A stretch of 64,000 bases of DNA from assembly GCF_018399035.1 (NCBI RefSeq), contig NZ_CP073760.1, positions 930,001-994,000 of the forward strand, read 5' to 3'. Positions 35,894-43,745 of this stretch are shown here, piece after piece; position 1 is the first letter of the stretch, and every line of letters begins with the position of its first letter. The stretch comes from Thiocapsa sp. GTDB lineage: Bacteria; Pseudomonadota; Gammaproteobacteria; Chromatiales; Chromatiaceae. The translations under genes and the position numbers were made by a program. The notes below the pieces were generated by a model. It did not search any database. It was given only the letters and a program-made list of their open reading frames with translations, and was not told where the DNA came from.

Positions 35894-36697
35894 TCAGTCT
35901 AAGCGGTGCGGGTCGGCAGACCAACGGCAGGCGTCCCCGCAAAGCCGGAATTCCCCGTGCAGCGCCGGGACGCCGCGCTGCTCGACCGCCCGGTCGATGC
36001 GCTCGAGCACCGCTTGCATCGCCAGCCCCAGCGGTCCGCTGCGCTCGGGGTCGAGCCCGAGTCGCCTCCAGCTCGCCAGCGCGTGCGCTCGGCCCGTCGC
36101 GCCGAGCACTTTGAACCGCGCGAGCAACGCCTCGGTGAGTGCGTCTTCACCCAGACGCCGTCTCAGATCGGCCATCACCTGCCGATCGTCGTCCAGGTCG
36201 ATGTCCGCCGAGCAGTGCCGGCGCAGCGCCTTCCCGATGAAGCTTGCCGCGGACTCGCCGAGGACATGCCCGGCCAGCAGATCCTCGCGGATCATCTGGC
36301 GATCGTCCGGCGTGGGGTCGGCTCCGGTGCGCAGGGCGAGCCGGTCCAAGGCCATCGCCTCGGCGCGGTGTCCGCTGGGCGCGAATCCGCTGATTAGATG
36401 ATCCAAGGTGTCGTGAACGAGCACCGAGGTCGGCAGGACGCCGCCGGTTTCACGGGTGCTGGCGATGATCTCCGGGGCCGCGAGGTCGGCATCGAGCTTC
36501 CAGCCCCGTGCGCCGAACCCGTCCTCCCAGCAGGCCCGATAGCTGACCGGCACGCAGACGACCCCGGCTCCCGTCGCGTCGTCGACCTCGATGCGCAGGC
36601 TCGACGGCGGCAAACGGAGCACGTCGCGCAACGCGGAGGATACGTCCTCGGCCTCCGGCCCGAACGCCTGGATCGGTCGCGGTGTCGGTGTGCTCAC
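35894..36697 (-). CDS. Hypothetical protein (GTG start, coupled to AhpD-like gene)
   Basis: 267 residues from GTG 36697, which overlaps the preceding stop (GTGA). It is soluble with no signal peptide. A central helical region (MIREDLLAGHVLGESAASFIGKALRRHC) lies between a compact N-terminal domain (LRDVLRLPPSSLRIEVDDATGAGVVCVPVSYRACWEDGFG) and a C-terminal helical part. I do not recognise a family. It is third in a minus-strand set with an FMN glutamate-synthase fragment and an AhpD-like gene, so it may be part of a small redox operon. Confidence 0.6.
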   Translation of the reverse strand: MSTPTPRPIQAFGPEAEDVSSALRDVLRLPPSSLRIEVDDATGAGVVCVPVSYRACWEDGFGARGWKLDADLAAPEIIASTRETGGVLPTSVLVHDTLDHLISGFAPSGHRAEAMALDRLALRTGADPTPDDRQMIREDLLAGHVLGESAASFIGKALRRHCSADIDLDDDRQVMADLRRRLGEDALTEALLARFKVLGATGRAHALASWRRLGLDPERSGPLGLAMQAVLERIDRAVEQRGVPALHGEFRLCGDACRWSADPHRLD

Positions 36698-37251
36698 GCG
36701 TTCGGTGGCTCCCAAGCCCGATGGGCAAAAGCCTCGTCCAAGGTCGTCCCGGCGATGTGATTGGTATAGTTCGACAGGGTTTTCATGCCGACGCCGAGCA
36801 CCACCTCCAGGACCTGTTGCCGGTCGAAGCCCGCGTCGAGAAAGGCCCGTAGCTCCTCCTCGGGCACCCAACCGCGCTGTTCGACCAGGACCCGTGTGAA
36901 GCGATTCAATGCGGCGAGCCGCGGGTCCGGGATAGGCCCGTCCTCGCGAATCGCGGCGGTGACCGCCTCGGGGACCTTGCTCATGTCGGCCAGCACGCTG
37001 TGGGCGCCCATGCAATAGCCGCAGCCGTTCTCGCGGCTGACCGTGAGCAGGACGACTTGGCGCTCCTGCGGGGTCAGCGAGGTGGTGTCGAAGAGTGCGC
37101 CCACCTGCAGATACGCCTCCAGCAGGGCAGGCGCGCTCGCCATCTTGCGGGCCAGGTTGGGGATCATGCCGAACTTGCCTTCGGCGGCGTCGAACGAAGG
37201 CAGTGCGGCGGCGGGTGCGCTATGGCGATCGTGATTCGGGAAATCGGTCAT
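36694..37251 (-). CDS. Carboxymuconolactone decarboxylase / AhpD-family alkylhydroperoxidase-like protein
   Basis: 185 residues from ATG 37251; upstream in-frame sequence is a shadow. Contains ENGCGYCMGAHSVLA, the CxxCxxxH redox motif of AhpD-family proteins, preceded by LTPQERQVVLLTVS and followed by helical segments. It likely acts as a small peroxidase or disulfide reductase in the cytoplasm. The start overlaps the stop of the FMN-domain gene (ATGA) and its stop overlaps the GTG start of the next, so the three form one transcript. Confidence 0.88.
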   Translation of the reverse strand: MTDFPNHDRHSAPAAALPSFDAAEGKFGMIPNLARKMASAPALLEAYLQVGALFDTTSLTPQERQVVLLTVSRENGCGYCMGAHSVLADMSKVPEAVTAAIREDGPIPDPRLAALNRFTRVLVEQRGWVPEEELRAFLDAGFDRQQVLEVVLGVGMKTLSNYTNHIAGTTLDEAFAHRAWEPPNA

Positions 37252-38090
37252 GCGGTGTCTCCGTGGGTGGTTGTCGTGATGCTGTTCTTCACATAGGCCG
37301 CGACCCGCGCGGCCTTGGTCGGCGGGTGCAGGGCCTTCTGCAGCTTGGGGTTGTGCGTCGTGATCCCGGTCGGACAGGTGTTCTTGTTGCATTTGAGCGC
37401 CTGGATGCAGCCCAGCGCGAACATGAAGCCGCGCGCCGAGCAGACGAAGTCCGCGCCGATGCACAAGGCCCAAGCGACATCCGCCGGGGTAATCAGCTTG
37501 CCGGAGGCGCACAGCTCGTCGAGCCAACCGTAGGCCCCGATGACCACCTTGAAGCCGACCGGTTTGCCGGTCACCTCGCGGACCCGATGAATGAGATCCA
37601 GCAGCTCTTCGGTGTTGCCGACGTCCAGATGACGGTTCGGGCTGATGGCATCCACACCGATCGGAACCCCGCGGATGGCGGCGATCTCCGGGGTGACCTT
37701 GGAGCCCGGCAGGATGCCGCCCTTGCCGGGTTTCGCGCCTTGGCTCAACTTGATCTCGAACATCCGGACCTGCGGGTGCGCGGCGACGGCGCGCAGCTGC
37801 GTATCGCAGAGGTTGCCCCGAAGGTCGCGAACGCCGTTCTTGGCGGTGCCGATCTGAAACACCAGATCCGCCCCGCTCGCCAGGTGATAAGGCGAGAGTC
37901 CGCCTTCGCCGGTATTGAGCCAGCAGCCCGCCTGCGCGGCCCCGGCGCCCATGGCGACGATGGCCGGTCGCGAGATCGCCCCATAGCTCATCGCCGAGAT
38001 GTTGATCAGCGAGGCGGTGGTGTAGGGCGTGCGCGCCCCGGATCCCAGGGTCACCGGTTGCGGCATTGGCGAAAGAACTCGCCGAGCCAA
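37248..38090 (-). pseudogene. FMN-binding glutamate-synthase-like protein, N-terminus missing
   Basis: 280-residue open frame matching the central and C-terminal parts of the FMN-dependent glutamate synthase family: ISAMSYGAISRPAIVAMGAGAAQAG, NTGEGGLSPYH, FEIKLSQGAKPGKGGILPG, ISPNRHLDVGNTEELLDLIHRVRE, PVGFKVVIG, ADFVCSARGFMFALGCIQALKC and NTCPTGITTHN (iron-sulfur cysteines). Full members have roughly 150-200 additional residues before this region. Here the frame begins within a few codons of the homologous segment and abuts a broken anti-sigma-like gene, so a deletion probably removed the 5' end. It could still be translated from ATG 38090 or 38066. Cofactor-binding residues seem intact, but activity is doubtful. 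Confidence 0.7.
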
Positions 38091-38355
38091 GCGATCAGGC
38101 CGAACGCGAGCAGCGCGGTTGCGGCGAGCGCCCGGGAATCATGCGGAGCCGTCGTGGCCGCTCGGAACGCCCGGCGGATGGCACCGGGTGCGTCTCGACC
38201 TCTTCGGCCAAGAGGGTGCGCAGCCTGTCTTCGAACGCGCGTGCACGTGCGCGCTCGGCGGCGCAGGCCGGGCAGCGGGCCGCATGTCGAGCATCCTCGG
38301 CATCCTCGCGCGCGGGGTCGACCAGGAGTCGACGACGGAAATCTCGGCAGTTCAT
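38051..38355 (-). pseudogene. Frameshifted DUF3379/anti-sigma-like small membrane protein
   Basis: From ATG 38355 the frame reads MNCRDFRRRLLVDPAREDAE then HAARCPACAAERARARAFEDRL, a zinc-finger-like Cys/His head typical of DUF3379 or anti-sigma proteins. It then becomes arginine/proline-rich and stops at 38095. The expected membrane helix (ALAATALLAFGLIAWLGEFF) is present in the neighbouring frame and ends at 38051. One frameshift, near 38180-38195, restores a continuous protein. The tail runs directly into the truncated glutamate-synthase gene, consistent with a deletion scar. No sigma factor is adjacent. Confidence 0.55.
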
Positions 38356-38508
38356 CGATCGTGCTCTCTCGGATGCCTGGCGACCGCCGCCGAATCAGGC
38401 GCATCGGGCCTTCCCATATCCACAAGACCCGGCGCGCAGGTGATCTCTTGCACGCCGGCGCGGGCGCCCGTACCCTGACCTTCACCCCGGAGACGGCCCT
38501 CGACCGCG

Positions 38509-39879
38509 ATGCCCCGACAACTGCTCATCATCGAAGACGATCCGGCCTTGGGCCAGATGCTGGCGATGCATTTCGAGGATGCCGGCTTCGCGGTCGAGGT
38601 CGCGCAGTCCTGTCGCTCGGGCCTCGAGCGCGTGCAGGCGGCGCCTGTCGACCTGGTGCTGTTGGATCAACAGCTGCCGGACGGGCAGGGGAGCGACCTG
38701 ATCGCGTCGCTGCTGAAGGCGCACCCGGATCTGCCCCTGATCATGATGACCGGCCGGCACGACCTGGAGCTGGCGATCGAGGCGATCCAGCGCGGTGCCG
38801 CGGACTTCGTGCACAAGCCGATCAAGATCGCCGAGCTGCAGCAGACGGTCGAGCGGTTGCTGCGCCAACGCAAGGCCGCCGAGCAGGCGCCGGCGCGCCT
38901 GGAGGCCGGGCCGGGTCCGGCGCGCGACCTGATCGGGCGCAGCGATGCCATGCTGGCGGTGAGCAAAAGCATTGCCTTGAGCGCCCGCAGCTCCGCCACC
39001 GTGCTCATCAGCGGCGAATCCGGCACCGGCAAGGAGGTGGTGGCGCGCCTGATCCACCAGCACAGCGGTCGAACCGGCCCCTTCGTGGCCGTCAACTGTG
39101 CGGCGATCGTCGAGACCCTGCTCGAGAGCGAGCTGTTCGGTCACGAGAAGGGGTCCTTCACCGGCGCACAGTCACGCAAGGTCGGCAAGTTCGAGCAGGC
39201 GAGCGCGGGGACCCTGTTTCTCGACGAGATCGGCGAGCTCGCCCCGACCCTGCAGGCCAAACTGCTGCGCGCCCTGCAGGAGCGCGTCTTCCAACGCGTC
39301 GGCGGCACCGAGACGATCGCGACCGACGCCCGCGTGGTCGCCGCGACCAACCGGGATCTCATGGCCGAGGCCGCGGCCGGGCGATTTCGCGAAGACCTGG
39401 CCTATCGGCTCAAGGTCATACAGATTCATATGCCGCCGCTGCGCGAACGGCGCGACGACATCCCGCTGCTGGTCGAAGGTCTGCTGACGCGCATCGCCGC
39501 GCGTCTGGGCCAAGCGCGACCGCGCATCGCCGAGACGGCCTTGGCGCAACTGAGCCGCCACGACTGGCCCGGCAACGTGCGGGAGTTGGAGAACCGCTTG
39601 ACGCAAGCCATGGTGCAGGCGCGCACCGGTCTGATCACGGCCGATCTGCTCGAGCTCGACGCTGAACCCACGACCGCTCCAGGCGCGTTCGAGACCGGTG
39701 TGCCGGGCAAGCCGCCCGAGAGCCAGGTGCTGCGAACACTCGACGCGGTGGAGGCCGAGCATGTCCAACGGGTCTTGGACCATACCGGCGGACACAAGGG
39801 CAAGACCTGCGAGATCCTCGGCATCTCCCGCCCGGCGCTGGATCGCAAGATCGAGAAGTATGGGCTGCGGATGCCCTAG
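38509..39879 (+). CDS. Sigma-54-dependent response regulator (NtrC family)
   Basis: 456 residues. The receiver domain occupies about 1-125 (LLIIEDDPALG, phospho-Asp53 in LLDQQLPDGQG, HKPI). The AAA+ domain occupies about 140-375: Walker A GESGTGKE, GSFTGAQ (the sigma-54 contact loop, with Ser for Ala), Walker B GTLFLDEIGEL, and R-finger region FREDLAYRLKVIQIHMPPLRER. A Fis-type helix-turn-helix closes the protein (HVQRVLDHTGGHKGKTCEILGISRPALDRKIEKYGL). It activates sigma-54 promoters after phosphorylation. No partner kinase is adjacent. A sigma-54 promoter is visible at 43214-43228. Confidence 0.94.
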   Translation: MPRQLLIIEDDPALGQMLAMHFEDAGFAVEVAQSCRSGLERVQAAPVDLVLLDQQLPDGQGSDLIASLLKAHPDLPLIMMTGRHDLELAIEAIQRGAADFVHKPIKIAELQQTVERLLRQRKAAEQAPARLEAGPGPARDLIGRSDAMLAVSKSIALSARSSATVLISGESGTGKEVVARLIHQHSGRTGPFVAVNCAAIVETLLESELFGHEKGSFTGAQSRKVGKFEQASAGTLFLDEIGELAPTLQAKLLRALQERVFQRVGGTETIATDARVVAATNRDLMAEAAAGRFREDLAYRLKVIQIHMPPLRERRDDIPLLVEGLLTRIAARLGQARPRIAETALAQLSRHDWPGNVRELENRLTQAMVQARTGLITADLLELDAEPTTAPGAFETGVPGKPPESQVLRTLDAVEAEHVQRVLDHTGGHKGKTCEILGISRPALDRKIEKYGLRMP

Positions 39880-39916
39880 TGGAGCAGCGCAGAGATTCCG
39901 AGACCGTCCGAGATCC

Positions 39917-40013
<97 letters not shown>

Positions 40014-40244
40014 ACGGTCTCGATACATCTGCCGTGCTGCACTAGCCGAGCTGAGCGCGGCGCGTAGGTATCTGGAAATCCGGACAATCTGAGATCGTCA
40101 CCGAGGTTCGGGTTGAGCGGTTGCAGAACTCGGCATCAACGCACCCGGTGGATCGCGCAAGCGCGATCCGCCTTGTCTGATTCAAGCGCTGCCGAGGCGC
40201 CGCGGCGTCCACTCGCGGACTCCGGCGGCGTCCCGACATCGCCC

Positions 40245-40535
40245 TTATCCCGCCTTCTCGGAGCCGCACTTACCCTCGCCGCACTTGCCTTCCTTCTCCT
40301 TGTCGGCGCCGCATTTGCCTTCGCCGCACTTACCTTCCTTCTCCTTGTCGGCGCCGCACTTGCCTTCGCCGCACTTGCCCTCGGTGCCCGCTTCGGCGAG
40401 CAGCATATAGCCGGCATCGAGAGACTGGGCGGCGAAGGGGTTGCCGGCGGCCTGCGCGAGGCCGATGGCACCGAGGCTGCCGACAAGGGCAGCACCGACG
40501 AGGGCTGCAGCGGGGATGATCGTCTTCTTGGTCAT
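40245..40535 (-). CDS. hvfA: HvfA-type bufferin precursor with six EGKCG motifs
   Basis: 96 residues from ATG 40535. A signal peptide (MTKKTIIPAAALVGAALVGS..., cleavage after AQA, about residue 29) is followed by a leader (GNPFAAQSLDAGYMLLAEAG). The tail has three blocks of EGKCGEGKCG separated by ADKEKE, giving six EGKCG motifs. EGKCG is the site that HvfB/HvfC enzymes convert to copper-binding groups in Haemophilus-type HvfA. The GYMLLAE segment is the conserved leader feature of this class. There are no maturation genes beside it; hvfB and hvfC are 23 kb away. Predicted periplasmic copper-scavenging peptide. Confidence 0.9.
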   Translation of the reverse strand: MTKKTIIPAAALVGAALVGSLGAIGLAQAAGNPFAAQSLDAGYMLLAEAGTEGKCGEGKCGADKEKEGKCGEGKCGADKEKEGKCGEGKCGSEKAG

Positions 40536-40708
40536 GATTTCAATCCTAAATGGGTTTAAGGCCGGTGTTCGGGGTGTGGTCTCTGAGTACCGCATCCCCG
40601 GTTGTGTTTCTTCTGATGGTCGGGGCGCGTCGCCTGCGAGCCGTCTCGGAGTCGCGAACCCGCTGCTCGGCCATCACCGCTAAAGACCCGGGAGAAGGCT
40701 CGGTTCTT

Positions 40709-42892
40709 TCATCCTCGTCGCCAGGTATGAAAACGCGCCAGCCAGACCAGCGCGGTTTGCGGCGCATGCGCGCGTTTCCAGTTCCCGGCGGCATACTTGG
40801 CCGCCTCGCTCCAGGTCGGGTAGGGATGGATGGTGCCGAGGATGCGCTCCAGTCCGAGACCATGCTTCATGGCCAGGGTGAGCTCGGCGAGCAGCTCGCC
40901 GGCGTGCTCGCCGACGATGCAGGCACCGAGGATGCGGTCCTTGCCGGGCGGGGTGAGCACCTTCACGAAGCCGTGGGCGGCGCTCTCGGTGATGGCGCGG
41001 TCGAGGTCATCGAGTCCGTAGCGGGTGACCTCGTAGGCGATGCCTCGGGCTTGGGCCTGGCGTTCGGTCAAGCCGACCTGTGCGACCTCCGGGTCGGTGA
41101 AGGTGACGCGCGGGATCACGCGATCATCCACCTTGAAGCGCTTGATGCCGCCGAATAAGCCGTTGACGGCCGCGTACCAGGCTTGATGAGCGGCGACATG
41201 GGTGAACTGATGAGGGCCGACCACGTCGCCGCAGGCCAGGATGTTCGGATAGCGGGTCTGCAGAGAGGCGTTGGTCTCGATCGTGCCGGCCGCGGTGAGC
41301 GGAATGCCCAAGGCCTCCAGCCCGAAGCCGGTCACTCGCGCGCGTCGCCCGATCGCGCAGAGCAGGAGATCGAAGGGAAGCGCTTCCTCCGCGCCGCCGG
41401 AGCTCTGATCCGGATGCGCGCCCACCGGATGCACGCCCGGCCCGGAGGTGATCACCAGGCGCTGCTCTCCGTCCACCACCTCGCAGCGCAGGGTCCGGGT
41501 GTGGGTCAGCAGGCGCACCCCGTCCTCGCGCAAGGCCGCCTCGATCAGCGCGATGGTGTCCTCGTCCTCTTTGGGCAGGATGCCCGAGCGCGCGACCTGG
41601 GTCACCCGGCAGCCGATGCCGGCGAAAGCCTGAGCGAGCTCGCAGCCGATCGGTCCGCCGCCGAGGACGACGAGTCGCTCCGGCTTCTCGGTGACGGACC
41701 AGAGGTCCTCGGAGGTGACATAACGCACCCGATCAAGACCGGGAAGGTCGGGGACGATCGGGGCGGCGCCGGTGGCGATCACGATCGCGCGACTGGTCAG
41801 GGTCCGCGCACCCGTGGGCGTGTCGATCTCCACGCTCCAGGGCGAGACGATCCGCGCGCGACCCTGGATTACCTCGACGCCCAGCGCGGTATAGCGCTCC
41901 ACCGAGTCGTGGGGCTCCACCTCGGCGATCACCCGATGCACGCGCCCCATGATCCGCGCGAAGTCGACCTCGGCGCTCGCCCCGACGACGCCGAGACGCT
42001 CCGCCCGGCGGACCCGGCGGAGAAAGCGCGCACTGCGGATCAGCGCCTTGGAGGGGACGCAGCCGGTGTTGAGACAATCCCCGCCCATCCGATCGCCTTC
42101 GATCAGCGTGACCTTCGCCTTCACCGCTGCGGCGATATAGGCACTCACCAGACCGCCCGAGCCGGCACCGATCACCACCAGATTGCGATCGAAGCGACGC
42201 GGTCTCGGCCAGCCGGCATAGACCCGTCGCGCCCTGATCTTCTCGACCACCCATTTGGCCAGCAGCGGGAAGACGCCGAGCAGCGCAAAGGAGCCGAGCA
42301 GGGCGGGGGAGAGGATCCCCGACAGGCTATCGAGCCGGGCCAGCTGGGTGCCGGCATTCACATAGACCAGGGTCCCGGCAAGCATGCCGACCTGACTCAC
42401 CCAGTAGAAGGTGACTGTCTTGATCGGCGTCAACCCCATCAGCAGGTTGATCACGAAGAAGGGAAAGACGGGCACCAGCCGCAGGGTGAACAGGTAAAAA
42501 GCCCCGTCCTTTTCGATGCCCTTATCGAGCGTAGCCAGACGCGCGCCGAAGCGTCGCTGCACGGCATCGCGAAGCAGAAACCGCGACACGAGAAAGGCTA
42601 AAGTCGCGCCGATGCTGGACGCGAAGGAGACGATCAGGGTGCCCACTCCCAAGCCGAAGAGTGCGCCGGCGGCGATGGTCATGATGGCGGCCCCCGGCAG
42701 CGACAAGGCGGTCACCGCGACATAGCCCGCGAAGAAGGCACCGATGACCAATGCAGGGTGCGCCGCATACCAGGCGTCGAAGCCCTCTTGACTTGTCTTC
42801 AGAGCATCGAGGGTCAGGTAGCGGTCCAGGCCGAAGGCGAAAAAGGCCCCGACCGCCACCACGATGACCAGCAACAGGACGATCTTCTTCAT
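40709..42892 (-). CDS. Fusion of TVP38/TMEM64 membrane domain with mercuric-reductase-like FAD/NAD oxidoreductase
   Basis: 727 residues. The first 220 are a DedA/TVP38 (SNARE-associated) membrane domain: VTALSLPGAAIMTIAAGALFG, ATLAFLVSRFLLRDAV, RLVPVFPFFVINLLMGLT. From about 235 to the end is a class I pyridine-nucleotide disulfide oxidoreductase: FAD loop VVIGAGSGGLVSAYIAAA, redox pair GGDCLNTGCVPSK, NAD loop VVLGGGPIGCELAQAF, NILACGDVVGPHQFTHVA, and dimer interface with the HPYPTWSEA catalytic His. It lacks the C-terminal CC of true MerA. This fusion occurs in other Proteobacteria; substrate unknown. A stand-alone TVP38 paralogue is at 50782. Confidence 0.9.
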   Translation of the reverse strand: MKKIVLLLVIVVAVGAFFAFGLDRYLTLDALKTSQEGFDAWYAAHPALVIGAFFAGYVAVTALSLPGAAIMTIAAGALFGLGVGTLIVSFASSIGATLAFLVSRFLLRDAVQRRFGARLATLDKGIEKDGAFYLFTLRLVPVFPFFVINLLMGLTPIKTVTFYWVSQVGMLAGTLVYVNAGTQLARLDSLSGILSPALLGSFALLGVFPLLAKWVVEKIRARRVYAGWPRPRRFDRNLVVIGAGSGGLVSAYIAAAVKAKVTLIEGDRMGGDCLNTGCVPSKALIRSARFLRRVRRAERLGVVGASAEVDFARIMGRVHRVIAEVEPHDSVERYTALGVEVIQGRARIVSPWSVEIDTPTGARTLTSRAIVIATGAAPIVPDLPGLDRVRYVTSEDLWSVTEKPERLVVLGGGPIGCELAQAFAGIGCRVTQVARSGILPKEDEDTIALIEAALREDGVRLLTHTRTLRCEVVDGEQRLVITSGPGVHPVGAHPDQSSGGAEEALPFDLLLCAIGRRARVTGFGLEALGIPLTAAGTIETNASLQTRYPNILACGDVVGPHQFTHVAAHQAWYAAVNGLFGGIKRFKVDDRVIPRVTFTDPEVAQVGLTERQAQARGIAYEVTRYGLDDLDRAITESAAHGFVKVLTPPGKDRILGACIVGEHAGELLAELTLAMKHGLGLERILGTIHPYPTWSEAAKYAAGNWKRAHAPQTALVWLARFHTWRRG

Positions 42893-43303
42893 GGGTGTTC
42901 TCCGGGATCACGGGTCTGATGGGTGTTTGAGGGACCGGGTGCTCGGTCGGGCGTTGATCATTCCGTCTCTTCCCGAGAGAACGCTCGATGGCGGTTTCTT
43001 TCATCACCATCATCACGCGCGTGCTCGGATCAGAAAACCGCCCGATCACGACCGAGTCACGATCCCGAGTCCGATGCCACGATTCGATGTCACGAAACAT
43101 TGAATGCCCGTCATGCTTCGTTCAACCGGATCGGGTGTGAGATCTGCAGATCCGGTCTCTTGGAAGATCCTTAAATGCTGTTTTGGAAAGGGAAATTTCG
43201 GGTTCTCGAAAGCTGGCACGGCGTCTGCTTTATCACTGTCAAGCAACGACGATAGGTCGCTGCAAGCACGACGATCCGAACCCATCCAATCAGGAGTACG
43301 ACC
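42893..43303. other. Intergenic region between divergent genes
   Basis: 411 bases without a supported gene. It should contain the promoter for the minus-strand oxidoreductase near 42893-42960 and for the plus-strand small secreted protein near 43214. No other repeat or RNA signal was recognised. Confidence 0.5.
43214..43228 (+). promoter_or_regulatory. Sigma-54 (-24/-12) promoter
   Basis: TGGCACGGCGTCTGC fits the sigma-54 consensus TGGCACG-N4-TTGC with one mismatch and the invariant GG (43215-43216) and GC (43227-43228) at exactly ten bases spacing. Transcription would start near 43240, giving a leader of about 64 bases for the small secreted protein at 43304. The sigma-54 activator at 38509 could act here. 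Confidence 0.65.
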
Positions 43304-43597
43304 ATGACCATCACGAAATCCGCCCTCGCATTCGCCGTGACGCTGTTCGCCGCCAATATCGCCGCCGATTCCGTCTACCAGGGTCTCGCCGACGGCAATC
43401 CGGATCTCTTCGCACACTCCCGCGAATCGGTCCCGGCGGTCGGGATCCAACCCGGCGTCGGCGACAGCTTCGATCTGTATCATGGGCTTGCCGACGGCAA
43501 CTCGGAGCTCTTCAGTCCGGTGCAGGACGACAAGAACCACGGCCCACGTCCCGATATCTACGGGAACTTCGGACCCACCGGGGATCTGACCTACTAG
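43304..43597 (+). CDS. Small exported protein with two YxGLADGN repeats
   Basis: 97 residues. A signal peptide (SALAFAVTLFAANIAA) leads to a mature part with two similar motifs, VYQGLADGNPDLF and LYHGLADGNSELF, about 33 residues apart, and a shorter related end (DIYGNFGPTGDLTY). No cysteines. I know no function for such a protein. It stands alone behind a sigma-54 promoter, and is followed by a hairpin. Possibly a cell-surface or periplasmic structural or stress protein. Confidence 0.75.
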   Translation: MTITKSALAFAVTLFAANIAADSVYQGLADGNPDLFAHSRESVPAVGIQPGVGDSFDLYHGLADGNSELFSPVQDDKNHGPRPDIYGNFGPTGDLTY

Positions 43598-43627
43598 ACC
43601 CCGAACCGAGGGAAATCTTCAAATCAT

Positions 43628-43646
43628 GGGGCCGCACCGCGGCCCC
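43628..43646 (+). terminator. GC hairpin after small exported protein
   Basis: GGGGCCGC-ACC-GCGGCCCC is a perfect 8-base stem with a 3-base loop, 31 bases after the stop at 43597. No T-run follows. Confidence 0.5.
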
Positions 43647-43745
43647 GCGGGGCGAGCGACGGCAATCCCGGGGTCGCCATCGGTGTCGCCGCTGCATGAC
43701 GAACATTGGCTCCGAACCGCGTCGACGACGCGAGGGTGCTTTTGC

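Noticed and set aside
37095..39665. 856-codon plus-strand frame
   Set aside because: Crosses several clear genes on both strands in the wrong phase; no recognisable domain.
40709..42892. Considered as merA mercuric reductase
   Set aside because: It lacks the C-terminal CysCys pair and the N-terminal heavy-metal domain of MerA, and there are no other mer genes.
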